The translations under genes and the position numbers were made by a program. The notes under the pieces are model-generated. The model searched no databases and was not told where the DNA came from. It saw only the letters and a list, made by a program, of their open reading frames with translations. A stretch of 18,373 bases of DNA from contig JBGTIU010000173.1 of NCBI GenBank assembly GCA_041745515.1, forward strand, positions 1 through 18,373, written 5' to 3'. This document shows positions 9,638-17,636 of the stretch, piece by piece. The DNA is from JAKFWF01 sp041745515 (GTDB taxonomy: Bacteria; Pseudomonadota; Alphaproteobacteria; Rhizobiales; Hyphomicrobiaceae). The first letter of the stretch is position 1; each line of letters begins with the position of its first letter.

Positions 9638-9657
9638 GGTTGGGCCGCCCAATCCTC
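9636..9657 (+). terminator. Hairpin at the uvrB stop codon
   Basis: GAGG-TTGGG pairs with CCCAA-CCTC around the loop CCG, with one bulged T at 9653. The stem starts inside the uvrB stop codon. No T-run follows, so it is not a complete intrinsic terminator; it may stabilise the 3' end or assist Rho-dependent termination. Confidence 0.3.
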
Positions 9658-10031
9658 CCGAGCTTCCTGAGCATGGCACGTTCAAGCGTCACAGGCAGGC
9701 GCTAAGGCATGGCTGGAAACGCTATTGTGATCGGGTGCAAAGAGCGATCAGAGGCCCCAAGAGCGCCACCCACACCGGCACGTGCTGCTTGCGCCGGTCG
9801 CGCCGAGTTAAACTCAACACCACCGAATGCCTTGCATTTGCCACGGGCTCGGTCCATGTAATGCGCGCCGGTACGATCCGCGTTGGATTGTGCCCTCACG
9901 ATTTCCGGCTTAAGTCTCGCGCGACCCTCAACGGCTGCCCTGTCTTTTCCGACTTCTGAGATCTCGGGACCGAGCGTGCGGTCCATTGACTGGCTACCAC
10001 TCACGCTTTTGAATTCGGAAAGGACTCATCA
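9638..10031 (+). other. 394-base spacer and probable long leader of the cold-shock gene
   Basis: No protein with recognisable similarity is seen in any frame; open frames here are continuations or shadows of neighbours. Besides the hairpin at the uvrB stop, there is an inverted repeat ACCGGC/GCCGGT (9774-9779 with 9793-9798) and a perfect six-base-pair hairpin GGACCG/CGGTCC (9967-9972 with 9979-9984, loop AGCGTG) preceded by the palindrome GAGATCTC (9958-9965). The second hairpin lies 33 bases before the Shine-Dalgarno GGAAAGGA (10017-10024). Cold-shock genes often carry long, structured, temperature-responsive leaders; that this is one is an inference. Confidence 0.4.
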
Positions 10032-10247
10032 ATGTCTCGCATCACTGGCACCGTTAAATTCTTCAACGGCGCAAAAGGCTTCGGCTTCATCCAACCAGCC
10101 GACGGCTCCAAGGACGTATTCGTGCACGCCACGGCGCTCGAGCGCGCCGGTATTCGCAGCCTCAATGAAGGCGACAAGGTCAGCTTCGAACTCGAAGACG
10201 ATCGCAAGGGCCGTGGCAAACAGGCCGGCTCGATCGAACTCGCCTGA
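10032..10247 (+). CDS. Cold-shock domain protein (CspA family)
   Basis: A 71-residue single cold-shock domain, a small beta-barrel that binds single-stranded RNA and DNA and melts RNA structure. Both nucleic-acid-binding motifs are present: RNP1 KGFGFIQ (about 17-23) and RNP2 DVFVHAT (about 31-37), with GTVKFFN at the N-terminus as usual. Start and length are firm: GGAAAGGA at 10017-10024 precedes the ATG by 7 bases. The gene stands alone and is closed by a strong intrinsic terminator at 10289-10320. Alphaproteobacteria carry several paralogues; whether this copy is cold-induced, growth-phase-regulated or constitutive cannot be told, so no specific csp letter is given. Confidence 0.97.
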   Translation: MSRITGTVKFFNGAKGFGFIQPADGSKDVFVHATALERAGIRSLNEGDKVSFELEDDRKGRGKQAGSIELA

Positions 10248-10288
10248 TTCCTGAGCCGCAACTCCGGTTGCAGCATGATTAACGGACT

Positions 10289-10320
10289 CGCCGCCCGAAA
10301 ATCCTTCGGGCGGCGTTTTT
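10289..10320 (+). terminator. Rho-independent terminator of the cold-shock gene
   Basis: CGCCGCCCGAA (10289-10299) pairs perfectly with TTCGGGCGGCG (10305-10315) around AATCC and is followed by five T at 10316-10320. It lies 41 bases after the csp stop. This is the clearest intrinsic terminator in the window. Confidence 0.92.
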
Positions 10321-10471
10321 CGTTGATGATGCCATGTGGTGAGTCTGTGGCAACATTCACGACCTTGCGGGCAAATCAAACAGCGCCATATCGTATGTGT
10401 CTTGCGGATTGCTGTCGCCGGGTTCACTTATCGGCAGCTTAAGGGTCAACCCCGATTCTGGGAGCTTGAAA

Positions 10472-10987
10472 ATGTCGCCTTCAGGTCCGCGCAGACGGAA
10501 CACAGCATTGTTACTGTTCGCAGTTGCAGCGCTTGTAGTTTCTATGTTGGCGACGCCGGCCTCGGCACAAAAGAGTGACGGCGGGCCGTTCGCGAGGCTG
10601 AACGGGTCCTGGAAGGGCTCCGGTCAGGTCCGTCTTGAAGGTGGCCAGACAGAGCGTATTTCCTGCAGGGCTTATTATTTGCCGCGCGACGGTGGTGTTT
10701 CCCTTGGGCTGACTTTGCGCTGTGCTTCAACGAGCTTTTCGATCCATCTGCGATCTTCCATGACGGTCGCTGCTGGCCGGGTATCGGGTAGCTGGGAGGA
10801 GACTATCTTTGGAGCGTCGGGCACCGTTGTGGGCCGCGCGACTTCGGGCAACCTGGCGGTCTCGATTGCCGGCGGGGGATTGACAGGATCGATGTCGGTA
10901 TCCTTCGGCGGTTCAACCCAACAGGTTTCGATCAACACGTCCGGAACGGCGCTGAAGGGTGTTTCGATCAGTTTGTCCAAGGGTTGA
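10472..10987 (+). CDS. Small secreted protein of unknown function
   Basis: A 171-residue protein with a clear Sec signal peptide: basic SGPRRRN (4-10), a hydrophobic core LLLFAVAALVVSMLA (about 13-27), and a signal peptidase I site PASA before Gln33. The mature part of about 139 residues is rich in Gly, Ser and Thr. It has alternating polar/hydrophobic stretches suggesting beta strands, repeated G-S-W/M turns (GSWKGSG, GSWEE, GSMSVS) and two cysteines (SCRAYY and LRCAST) that could form a disulfide in the periplasm. I recognise no catalytic motif; similar small proteins occur unannotated in Hyphomicrobiales. The ATG at 10472 is chosen because the signal peptide begins there and GGGAG lies at 10460-10464; an in-frame start at 10397 would bury the signal. 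The gene follows the csp terminator, so it has its own promoter somewhere in 10321-10460, and converges on purF with 25 bases between stops. Confidence 0.75.
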   Translation: MSPSGPRRRNTALLLFAVAALVVSMLATPASAQKSDGGPFARLNGSWKGSGQVRLEGGQTERISCRAYYLPRDGGVSLGLTLRCASTSFSIHLRSSMTVAAGRVSGSWEETIFGASGTVVGRATSGNLAVSIAGGGLTGSMSVSFGGSTQQVSINTSGTALKGVSISLSKG

Positions 10988-11017
10988 GGGTTCGATTTCT
11001 CCTCGGACTGCCTCAAC
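10983..11017. terminator. Inverted repeat spanning both stop codons of a convergent gene pair
   Basis: GTTGAGG (10983-10989) and CCTCAAC (11011-11017) are exact inverted copies with a 21-base loop. One arm contains the stop of the secreted-protein gene, the other the stop of purF. No T-run is adjacent on either strand. It could act as a shared weak bidirectional 3' structure, but a seven-base match may be chance. Confidence 0.2.
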
Positions 11018-12509
11018 TCACCTCCGCCAGCAGTGACAATTGGCGCGACGTGGAGCCGCCGTTCTGATCGGTGAGTTCGGTTGGATAGTCGCCCGTAAAG
11101 CAGTGGTCAGTAAACTGAGGGTTCTGGTCGTCGCGACCCGCGAGACCCATGGCCCGATAGAGGCCATTGACAGTCAAGAATGACAGACTGTCGGCGCCCA
11201 TGAATTGCCGCATCTCATCGAGGGTCATGCGGGCCGCCAAGAGCTCCTCGCGTATCGGCGTGTCGATGCCATAGAAATCGCCGTGACGGATCTCGGGACA
11301 GGCGATGCGCATGTGAATTTCGCGCGCACCAGCGTCGCGCATCATCGTGACGATTTTTTTCGACGTCGTACCGCGAACCACACTGTCATCGATCAGCACG
11401 ATACGATGGCCCTTAATCGCGGCAACGTTCGCCGAATGCTTCATCTTGACGCCGAAATCGCGAATGCGCTGGGTCGGTTCGATGAAGGTGCGGCCGACAT
11501 AATGATTGCGGATGATGCCGAGCTCGAACGGAATGCCCGACGCTTGTGCATAACCAATGGCAGCCGGGACGCCGGAATCCGGCACCGGCACGACCACATC
11601 GGCGTCAACTGGATGCTCGACTGCCAGTTCGTGTCCCATGCGTTTGCGAACGTCGTAGACGGAACGGCCGCCGACGGTCGAGTCCGGCCGAGCGAAGTAG
11701 ATGTATTCGAAGATACAGGGCCGCGCAGGTCGTTTGGGAAACGGGCGGTGGCTTTCGAGGCCCGCAGCAGTAATGACGACAACTTCGCCGTTGTCGACCT
11801 CGCGGACAAAGCTCGCCCCGACAATGTCGAGCGCGCAGGTCTCGGACGCGAGGACGAACGACGTGCCGACTCGGCCGATGACAAGCGGGCGAATGCCGAT
11901 CGGATCGCGGACGCCGATCAGCATATCGTTGGTCATACATACCAGTGCATATGCGCCTTCCAATTGACGCAGAGCCTCGATCAGCCGTTCGACGACGCGG
12001 CGTTTTCGCGAACGCGCCATCAGATGCAGAATGACCTCGGTATCGGAGGTGGACTGGCAAATGGCGCCACTCTGCACGAGATCGCCACGCAGCGTCAGCG
12101 CATTGGTCAGATTGCCATTGTGCGCGACCGCGAATCCACCGGTGTCGAGATCGGCGAACAACGGCTGGACATTGCGCAGAATGGTGTCACCGGTGGTCGA
12201 GTACCGGACGTGGCCGATGGCGGTGTCGCCTTTGAGGCGCTGGATCACGTCGGGCTTGTTGAAGTTGTCACCGACGAGACCGAGCCTGCGCTCGGTGTGG
12301 AAACGGTTGCCGTCGTAGGTGACGATGCCGGCCGCCTCTTGGCCGCGGTGTTGTAAGGCGTGCAGTCCGAGCGCCGTCAGCGCGGCGGCGTCGGGATGGC
12401 CCAGGACCCCGAAAATCCCGCATTCCTCGCGGAGCCGGTCGTCACGACACTGCAGCGGGGCCAGGCCGTCGCATTCCTCGCTGATATCGCCTTCGCATGC
12501 TTCCGGCAT
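11013..12509 (-). CDS. purF: Amidophosphoribosyltransferase
   Basis: Makes 5-phosphoribosylamine from PRPP and glutamine, the first step of purine synthesis. From the ATG at 12509 (GGGAG 7 bases upstream) the protein has 498 residues. A 29-residue propeptide precedes Cys30 (EECGIFGV), which becomes the N-terminal nucleophile of the Ntn-type glutaminase after removal. The phosphoribosyltransferase half carries the PRPP loop VLIDDSVVRGTT (371-382). Compared with the iron-sulfur Bacillus-type enzyme, one ligand position survives (Cys265 in PCIFEYIYF), the second is Asp411 (HGDFYGID), and the C-terminal CxxC pair is gone (NPQFTDHCFTG). An oxygen-stable, cluster-free enzyme is inferred. It follows cvpA, the classic proteobacterial cvpA-purF pairing, with a 153-base gap that may hold its own promoter. 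Confidence 0.97.
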   Translation of the reverse strand: MPEACEGDISEECDGLAPLQCRDDRLREECGIFGVLGHPDAAALTALGLHALQHRGQEAAGIVTYDGNRFHTERRLGLVGDNFNKPDVIQRLKGDTAIGHVRYSTTGDTILRNVQPLFADLDTGGFAVAHNGNLTNALTLRGDLVQSGAICQSTSDTEVILHLMARSRKRRVVERLIEALRQLEGAYALVCMTNDMLIGVRDPIGIRPLVIGRVGTSFVLASETCALDIVGASFVREVDNGEVVVITAAGLESHRPFPKRPARPCIFEYIYFARPDSTVGGRSVYDVRKRMGHELAVEHPVDADVVVPVPDSGVPAAIGYAQASGIPFELGIIRNHYVGRTFIEPTQRIRDFGVKMKHSANVAAIKGHRIVLIDDSVVRGTTSKKIVTMMRDAGAREIHMRIACPEIRHGDFYGIDTPIREELLAARMTLDEMRQFMGADSLSFLTVNGLYRAMGLAGRDDQNPQFTDHCFTGDYPTELTDQNGGSTSRQLSLLAEVS

Positions 12510-12580
12510 CAAGCAGCTCCCGCGCAAACCTGAAAAAAACTCGAGGTCGCGTGACTGATATATGAAAAGCTTGCGGCAGC

Positions 12581-12597
12581 GCCAGTGGCCAACTGGC
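12581..12597. promoter_or_regulatory. Short inverted repeat upstream of purF
   Basis: GCCAGT and ACTGGC (12581-12586 and 12592-12597) flank GGCCA, about 75 bases before the purF start in the cvpA-purF gap. It could be a small hairpin or an operator. A TATATC-like element lies near it on the minus strand but without a convincing -35, so no promoter is called. Confidence 0.2.
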
Positions 12598-12662
12598 ACG
12601 ATGCCGGGGAAACGAACGTTTTTCCTCGCGTAATTCTTAATGCTCGTTCGCTCAGTCCGCGA

Positions 12663-13199
12663 TCATTCGGCGGTCGCCTTATCGGTCACGCGCTGTACGA
12701 CGGCCAACAGCGGCGGCTTTAGTGCTGCGCTCGCCCCGTTCAGTACCCCAAGCGACTGCGACTGGCGAACCCAATCGGGGTGCTCGGTCTCTTTCGGGCT
12801 GAAGTGCTGGTAGAACATGTAGGGAATCAGCACGATCAGGAACGCGCGCGCGACGCCGAACAGCAACCCCAGCGTGCGGTCGATGACTCCGACCCGGCTG
12901 TCGAGAATCGAATCAGAGATGCGCGACGTGACCAGATGCACGACAATCAACACAATCAGGCCGGCGAGTACCGCTAAGCCGATCTGCGCAATCTTCGGTG
13001 ACGGCAGGTTCAGGTTCTGCGTCATCTCATTGGCGAGGCCTTGGTGATAGAGATACATATAGCCGCCAGCGAGACCGCCGACGATCCAGGAGATGATCGA
13101 TAACAGCTCGCGACCCAAGCCCCGATACATGGCAAGCAAACCTGATATGAAACCCAGCGCCAGCAGGGCCAGATCGAGGTAGGATAACGGCCCGATCAT
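12663..13199 (-). CDS. cvpA: CvpA-family inner-membrane protein
   Basis: A 178-residue membrane protein of the colicin V production family. Four hydrophobic segments are visible: about 5-25, 29-50, 68-90 (IGLAVLAGLIVLIVVHLV) and 108-127, with the conserved RGLGRELL after the first and the SRVGVIDRTLGLLFG turn before the last. The name comes from an E. coli phenotype; in other bacteria the family is tied to envelope integrity and bile or stress tolerance. The ATG at 13199 (MIGPLSYLDLALL) is preferred; the frame extends 15 codons upstream without similarity. It lies between radA (76 bases) and purF (153 bases) on the same strand, the usual alphaproteobacterial order. Confidence 0.92.
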   Translation of the reverse strand: MIGPLSYLDLALLALGFISGLLAMYRGLGRELLSIISWIVGGLAGGYMYLYHQGLANEMTQNLNLPSPKIAQIGLAVLAGLIVLIVVHLVTSRISDSILDSRVGVIDRTLGLLFGVARAFLIVLIPYMFYQHFSPKETEHPDWVRQSQSLGVLNGASAALKPPLLAVVQRVTDKATAE

Positions 13200-13275
13200 G
13201 CGTAAGGGTTTCCTATGCTGCGCCGACAACCGAGCTCTCGGCACGGGTCCTGCGGCCTAGTGCTTCGGTTGATGT

Positions 13276-14652
13276 TCACTGGCACGGTGTCAAAGTGTCC
13301 GCAAGTGACTTGAGATGCGAAATTCTTGTCAGAGCCAGTTTCAAGACCCCTGATTCGAGTTCTCCGGCTTCCGCTAACGTCGCCCGCTTGAACCCGAGTT
13401 TTTGCGCCTCTTTCAATCGCGCCATCATGTGCGCCGCAGGTCTGACCGCGCCGGAAAGACTGATTTCGCCGCAGAAAACTTCGTCCATGGGTAATGCAAC
13501 ACCCGAAAATGACGATAACAGGGCGGCGGCAGCGGCCAGATCTGCGGCGGGTTCCGCGATGCGCAAGCCGCCGGCGATGTTCAGATAAACGTCGTGATTG
13601 CCGAAGTTGACGCCGCAGCGTGCCGCCAAGACAGCCAGGATCATCGACAGCCGGTTCTGATCCCAGCCGACGGCGGCGCGGCGCGGCGTACCCAGTGCTG
13701 ACGGCGCAACCAGCGCCTGTATTTCAACCAGCAATGGTCGGGTGCCTTCGATCCCGGCAAACACAGCGGCGCCGGGAGCAGTGCAGTCGCGGTCGCCAAG
13801 AAACAATTCGGATGGGTTCATGACCTCGACCAGCCCAAGGCCCGCCATCTCGAATACGCCGATCTCATCGCTGGCGCCGAACCTGTTCTTCACCGCGCGC
13901 AGGATGCGATAGGGATGGCCTCGATCGCCTTCGAAGTACAGCACGGTATCGACCATGTGCTCGACGACCTTGGGCCCTGCGATCTGGCCGTCCTTGGTGA
14001 CATGACCGACGAGCAGTAGGGCACTGCCGGCTTGCTTGGCGAACCGGATCAGCGACTGCGTGGCCGCACGCACCTGCGACACGGTGCCGGGTGCGGCGTC
14101 GAGTGCTTCCGACCACAATGTCTGAATCGAATCGATCACCACCAGATCTGGACGGCGGCCCTCTTCGAGCGTGGCAATAATGTTGGCGAGGTTGGTTTCG
14201 GCCGCAAGTGCGACCGGAGCCGATGCCAATCGCAGCCGTTCCGCGCGTAGGCGAACCTGGGCCGTCGCTTCCTCACCCGAAAAATAGACGGTTGAACGGC
14301 CAGCGTTGGCAAGCGACGCCGCCAATTGCAGCAAAAGTGTCGATTTGCCGATGCCCGGTTCTCCGCCGATCAGGATCGCCGATCCCGGCACGATGCCGCC
14401 ACCCGTCACTCGATCGAGTTCCGCGATGCCGGTCGCAATCCGTGGCGCCTCGATCGTCCTGCTGCTCAACGTTTCAATGATGGCGGACCTGCCACGCGTT
14501 GTCCTGGTTAAACCGGAGCCCGGCACGGCGCCAATGTTTGCCTCTTCGACGATGGTGTTCCATTCGCTGCAGGCTGCGCATTTGCCGATCCACCGCGCTG
14601 ATACTGCGCCGCAGTTTTGACAGACGAACGCGTTTTTAGCTGGCTTCGCCAT
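13276..14652 (-). CDS. radA: DNA repair protein RadA
   Basis: RecA-related ATPase/helicase that drives branch migration and processes recombination intermediates. The 458 residues contain the N-terminal zinc finger (Cys11, Cys14, Cys25, Cys28), the Walker A GEPGIGKST (97-105), the Walker B LVVIDSIQ (170-177), the RadA-specific KNRFG (255-259), and the C-terminal Lon-like, catalytically inactive domain (for example NHDVYLNIAGGLRI and EVFCGEISLSGAVRP). Length and motifs are typical. The ATG at 14652 lies nine bases after the alr stop, so alr and radA are almost surely one operon, running on to cvpA and purF. Confidence 0.97.
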   Translation of the reverse strand: MAKPAKNAFVCQNCGAVSARWIGKCAACSEWNTIVEEANIGAVPGSGLTRTTRGRSAIIETLSSRTIEAPRIATGIAELDRVTGGGIVPGSAILIGGEPGIGKSTLLLQLAASLANAGRSTVYFSGEEATAQVRLRAERLRLASAPVALAAETNLANIIATLEEGRRPDLVVIDSIQTLWSEALDAAPGTVSQVRAATQSLIRFAKQAGSALLLVGHVTKDGQIAGPKVVEHMVDTVLYFEGDRGHPYRILRAVKNRFGASDEIGVFEMAGLGLVEVMNPSELFLGDRDCTAPGAAVFAGIEGTRPLLVEIQALVAPSALGTPRRAAVGWDQNRLSMILAVLAARCGVNFGNHDVYLNIAGGLRIAEPAADLAAAAALLSSFSGVALPMDEVFCGEISLSGAVRPAAHMMARLKEAQKLGFKRATLAEAGELESGVLKLALTRISHLKSLADTLTPCQ

Positions 14653-14661
14653 GCTGCGAAC

Positions 14662-15840
14662 TCAAGTTCCCATTAAAGGCAAGTTCGAGTTTTCGTAGAT
14701 GCGATGCACCCGCTTCGACAACCGCGCCAGCAGCTCATAGCCGATTGTTCCAGCTCGATCGGTCAGGTCATCAAGCGTGACACGCCCTCCCATGACTTCG
14801 ACCCAGTTGCCTCGCACCGCTAGAGCCTGGGGAACGTCGGTGACGTCGACGGTAATAAGGTCCATAGAGACGCGCCCCACGACCGGCACCGGATACGGTC
14901 CAATGAAACCGACCGGACCCGGATGGCCCGATGGCCCGCTCAACGCACGAAGGAAGCCGTCGGCGTAGCCGCAGGCAATCGTCGCCATGCGCGACGGCCG
15001 CGTGACTCTAAAAGTGGCGCCGTAGCCGACGGCGTCGCCAGGGGCACAATCGCGCACCTGTAGGATGCGCGCGGACAGGCTGACGACAGGCTTCATCGGA
15101 TTCTCGGCCCCCACGAAGGCGCGGCCACCGTAGACCGCAATACCAGGGCGAACGAGGTCGTAGTGGTACTGTGGTCCCAAGAACGTTCCGCCCGAATTTG
15201 ATAAGCTCGCGGGTGCTGATGGCAGCTTTGCCCGTAGCCGGTCGAACAGCGTGCGCTGGGCTTCGTTCATTGCGTTGTCGTGCTCGTCGGCGCAAGCGAG
15301 GTGGCTCATGACGAGTGTCATCTTGAATGCCTGGAACAAGGCCGGCTCAGCCGCAACGAGATCAACTTCGTGCGGCCGTAAGCCGAGCCTGTTCATGCCG
15401 GTATCGACCTGCACGGCGGCCGGAAGCCGGCGGCCAAGCCTCGCGCAGTAGGCAGCCCAATCGCGCAGCTCCGGCTCGCTCGATAGCACCGGTCGCAGAT
15501 CGAAGCCCGTGTAGTGCGCCTCGGCGCCGGGCAGAAGGCCGTCGAGGATGTAGATGTCGGCGCCTGGTTGGATGGCGCGCGCCCGCCGCCCCTCGTCCAG
15601 GGTTGCGACGAAGAACGTGGCGCAACCCTCGGCCGTTAGGGCGCGAGCGATCGGCTCGAGGCCGAGCCCGTAGGCATCAGCCTTGATGACGCCAGCGCAC
15701 TCCGCCGTGCCGGATTCGATGTTAAGCCGTGCCCAGTTGGCTCGGAGCGCACCGAGATTGATGCGCAGCACTGCGCGTGCGTCGGGAGGGATGGCTTGAG
15801 GCGACGGTTCCATGCGGTCGCTTGCCGCGTGAGCCTCCAT
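14662..15840 (-). CDS. alr: Alanine racemase
   Basis: PLP enzyme interconverting L- and D-alanine for peptidoglycan. With the ATG at 15840 it has 392 residues. The PLP lysine is Lys53 in AGVIKADAYGLG, and the second catalytic base is the Tyr of GDAVGYGATF (about 273). DTGMNRLG, YDLVRPGIAVYG and GRVSMDLITVDVTD are standard family segments. Two starts are possible. The ATG at 15840 has GGAG six bases upstream, in the short gap after dnaB, and is preferred. A GTG at 15876 overlaps the dnaB stop (GTGA), also has a GAGG, and would add 12 residues. No transporter or catabolic dadA gene is near, so a biosynthetic role is inferred from the replication/repair context. Confidence 0.96.
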   Translation of the reverse strand: MEAHAASDRMEPSPQAIPPDARAVLRINLGALRANWARLNIESGTAECAGVIKADAYGLGLEPIARALTAEGCATFFVATLDEGRRARAIQPGADIYILDGLLPGAEAHYTGFDLRPVLSSEPELRDWAAYCARLGRRLPAAVQVDTGMNRLGLRPHEVDLVAAEPALFQAFKMTLVMSHLACADEHDNAMNEAQRTLFDRLRAKLPSAPASLSNSGGTFLGPQYHYDLVRPGIAVYGGRAFVGAENPMKPVVSLSARILQVRDCAPGDAVGYGATFRVTRPSRMATIACGYADGFLRALSGPSGHPGPVGFIGPYPVPVVGRVSMDLITVDVTDVPQALAVRGNWVEVMGGRVTLDDLTDRAGTIGYELLARLSKRVHRIYENSNLPLMGT

Positions 15841-15872
15841 ATCGATCTCCAAAAACCAACGATGCTCAGATG

Positions 15873-17405
15873 TCACTCCAGCCTCTGCGCGATATGAAAC
15901 TCCTTGGCAAGGTTGCCGAAGCGCGTGAACTGCGCCTCGAATGACAGCTGCACCGTGCCGACAGGTCCGTGGCGCTGCTTGCCGATGATCACCTCAGCCT
16001 TGCCGGAGACCATCTGCATCTTGGTCATCCAGTCCTGGAACTCGGCCGTGCCCTCGTTGGGCTTAGTGCGCTCGATGTAATATTCCTCCCGGAACACGAA
16101 AAGCACGACATCGGCGTCCTGCTCAATCGAACCCGATTCACGCAGATCCGACAGTTGCGGCCGCTTGTCGTCGCGCTGTTCGACCTGGCGTGAGAGCTGA
16201 GAAAGCGCCATGATCGGGCAGCCGAGCTCCTTGGCGAGCGCTTTCAGGCCGGTGGTGATTTCGGTAATTTCCTGCACCCGGTTGGCATTGGAATTGCGCG
16301 ATGATCCGGACAGCAATTGCAGATAGTCGACCACGAGCAGCCCGAGACCATGTTGCCGCTTGAGCTTTCGGGCCCGGGCGGATAATTGAGCGATCGTGAT
16401 GCCGCCGGTCTGGTCGATATAGAGCGGAATACGCGACATCTCCTGGGAAACGCCGACGAGGCGGCCGAACTGTTCTTGCGTGATCATGCCGCGGCGGATC
16501 TTTTCCGACGAGATCTCGGACTGCTCCGACAGGATGCGGGTTGCCAATTGTTCGGCTGACATTTCGAGCGAGAAAAATCCAACGACGCCACCATCGACCA
16601 CTTTCATCGTGCCGTCGGCTTGCTTCTCGGTCTTGTAATTCCTGGCGATGTGATAGGCGATGTTGGTGGCAAGCGAGGTTTTGCCCATCGAGGGACGCCC
16701 GGCCAGAACTATAAGATCGGACGGCTGCAACCCGCCCATTTTGGCGTCGAGATCGCTCAATCCGCTCGATACCCCGGATAGATGCCCGTCGCGCATATAC
16801 GCCGCGTTCGCCATGTGAATGGCATCGGTCAGCGCGTTGCCGAACGTCTGGAAGCCGCCGCCGTATTTGCCGCTTTCCGCCAGTTGATAGAGAAGCCCCT
16901 CGGCTTCCTGGATCTGGTCCTCGGGCGGAAAATCGACTGGCGAATCATACGCCGTAGTCACCATGTCCTCGCCGATCACGATCAGCGCGCGACGCGTCGC
17001 CAGATCGTAAACTGTGCGACCATAATCCGCCGCATTGATGATCGTCGTCGCATTCGCGGCCAGCCGTCCGAGGTATTGCGGCACAGTCAGGTTCTCGTCG
17101 ATCGGCTCGGCGGTTTCGAAGAAGGTTCGGAGCGTGACTGGCGTGGCCTGCTTACCGGCTTGGATCAGCTTACCGGCAATCTCGTAGATCTGGCCGTGCA
17201 GCGGATCGTAGAAATGTGTCATGTCGAGAAAGCTCGACACCCGATCCATCGCCTCGTTGTTTACAAGGATGGCGCCAAGCAGCGCCTGCTCCGCCTCGAT
17301 GTTATGGGGCACCTGGCGGAAACCGAGCGGCTCGCTGGCCTGTGCCTGCGCCTTGAGCTGATCGGAGAGGGACGGCGGAGTCTGGCTGTGAGCTGGCTGG
17401 TTCAT
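15873..17405 (-). CDS. dnaB: Replicative DNA helicase
   Basis: Hexameric 5'-3' helicase of the replication fork. The 510 residues have the N-terminal domain starting at VPHNIEAEQALLGAIL (32-47), the linker, and the RecA-like motor with Walker A GRPSMGKT (236-243), FFSLEMS (277-283), Walker B LLVVDYLQLL (356-365), ALSQLSRQVEQR (400-411) and SDLRESGSIEQDAD (419-432). No intein interrupts these motifs, which are common intein sites elsewhere. The ATG at 17405 (MNQPAHSQ) gives the expected N-terminus; the frame stays open 73 codons further upstream, but that part is not DnaB-like. It is the first gene of the leftward dnaB-alr-radA-cvpA-purF block and diverges from the HMG-CoA lyase-type gene. rplI/rpsR, which often precede dnaB, are absent. 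Confidence 0.98.
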   Translation of the reverse strand: MNQPAHSQTPPSLSDQLKAQAQASEPLGFRQVPHNIEAEQALLGAILVNNEAMDRVSSFLDMTHFYDPLHGQIYEIAGKLIQAGKQATPVTLRTFFETAEPIDENLTVPQYLGRLAANATTIINAADYGRTVYDLATRRALIVIGEDMVTTAYDSPVDFPPEDQIQEAEGLLYQLAESGKYGGGFQTFGNALTDAIHMANAAYMRDGHLSGVSSGLSDLDAKMGGLQPSDLIVLAGRPSMGKTSLATNIAYHIARNYKTEKQADGTMKVVDGGVVGFFSLEMSAEQLATRILSEQSEISSEKIRRGMITQEQFGRLVGVSQEMSRIPLYIDQTGGITIAQLSARARKLKRQHGLGLLVVDYLQLLSGSSRNSNANRVQEITEITTGLKALAKELGCPIMALSQLSRQVEQRDDKRPQLSDLRESGSIEQDADVVLFVFREEYYIERTKPNEGTAEFQDWMTKMQMVSGKAEVIIGKQRHGPVGTVQLSFEAQFTRFGNLAKEFHIAQRLE

Positions 17406-17537
17406 GACGCCGAAGTTAAATGATTCGAGCGATTCGCAAGGCTGAGCGGTTGGCTGTTCCTGAGTGTCGTACCCGCTATCCACACGCGCAGACGATTTTG
17501 CTGGAACGCGACGACGAATCGGTTGCGGACCGTCAAT

Positions 17538-17558
17538 GCGCCATCGCTGAGATGGCGC
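17538..17558. promoter_or_regulatory. Perfect hairpin in the dnaB/HMG-CoA lyase divergent spacer
   Basis: GCGCCATC (17538-17545) and GATGGCGC (17551-17558) are exact inverted copies around GCTGA. They lie 133 bases before the dnaB start and 78 bases before the other start, in a 231-base spacer. No T-run follows in either direction. It could be an operator or leader structure; no regulator is recognised. Confidence 0.35.
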
Positions 17559-17636
17559 CGCCGACCTTGACGTCGAGTGGCGATGGGTCAAACCTCTGAA
17601 TGCTGACGCACCGCTCCAATCCAATCAAGGAACCAG

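Noticed and set aside
9986..10014. Good-looking promoter TTGACT-17-TTGAAT before the cold-shock gene
   Set aside because: Transcription would start near 10021, inside the Shine-Dalgarno at 10017-10024, and would destroy it; probably chance.
11205..12356. 383-codon open frame antisense to purF
   Set aside because: Shadow of a GC-rich conserved gene with no domain or start signal of its own.
17406..17624. 73-codon upstream extension of dnaB
   Set aside because: No DnaB-like sequence; the ATG at 17405 gives the normal N-terminus.
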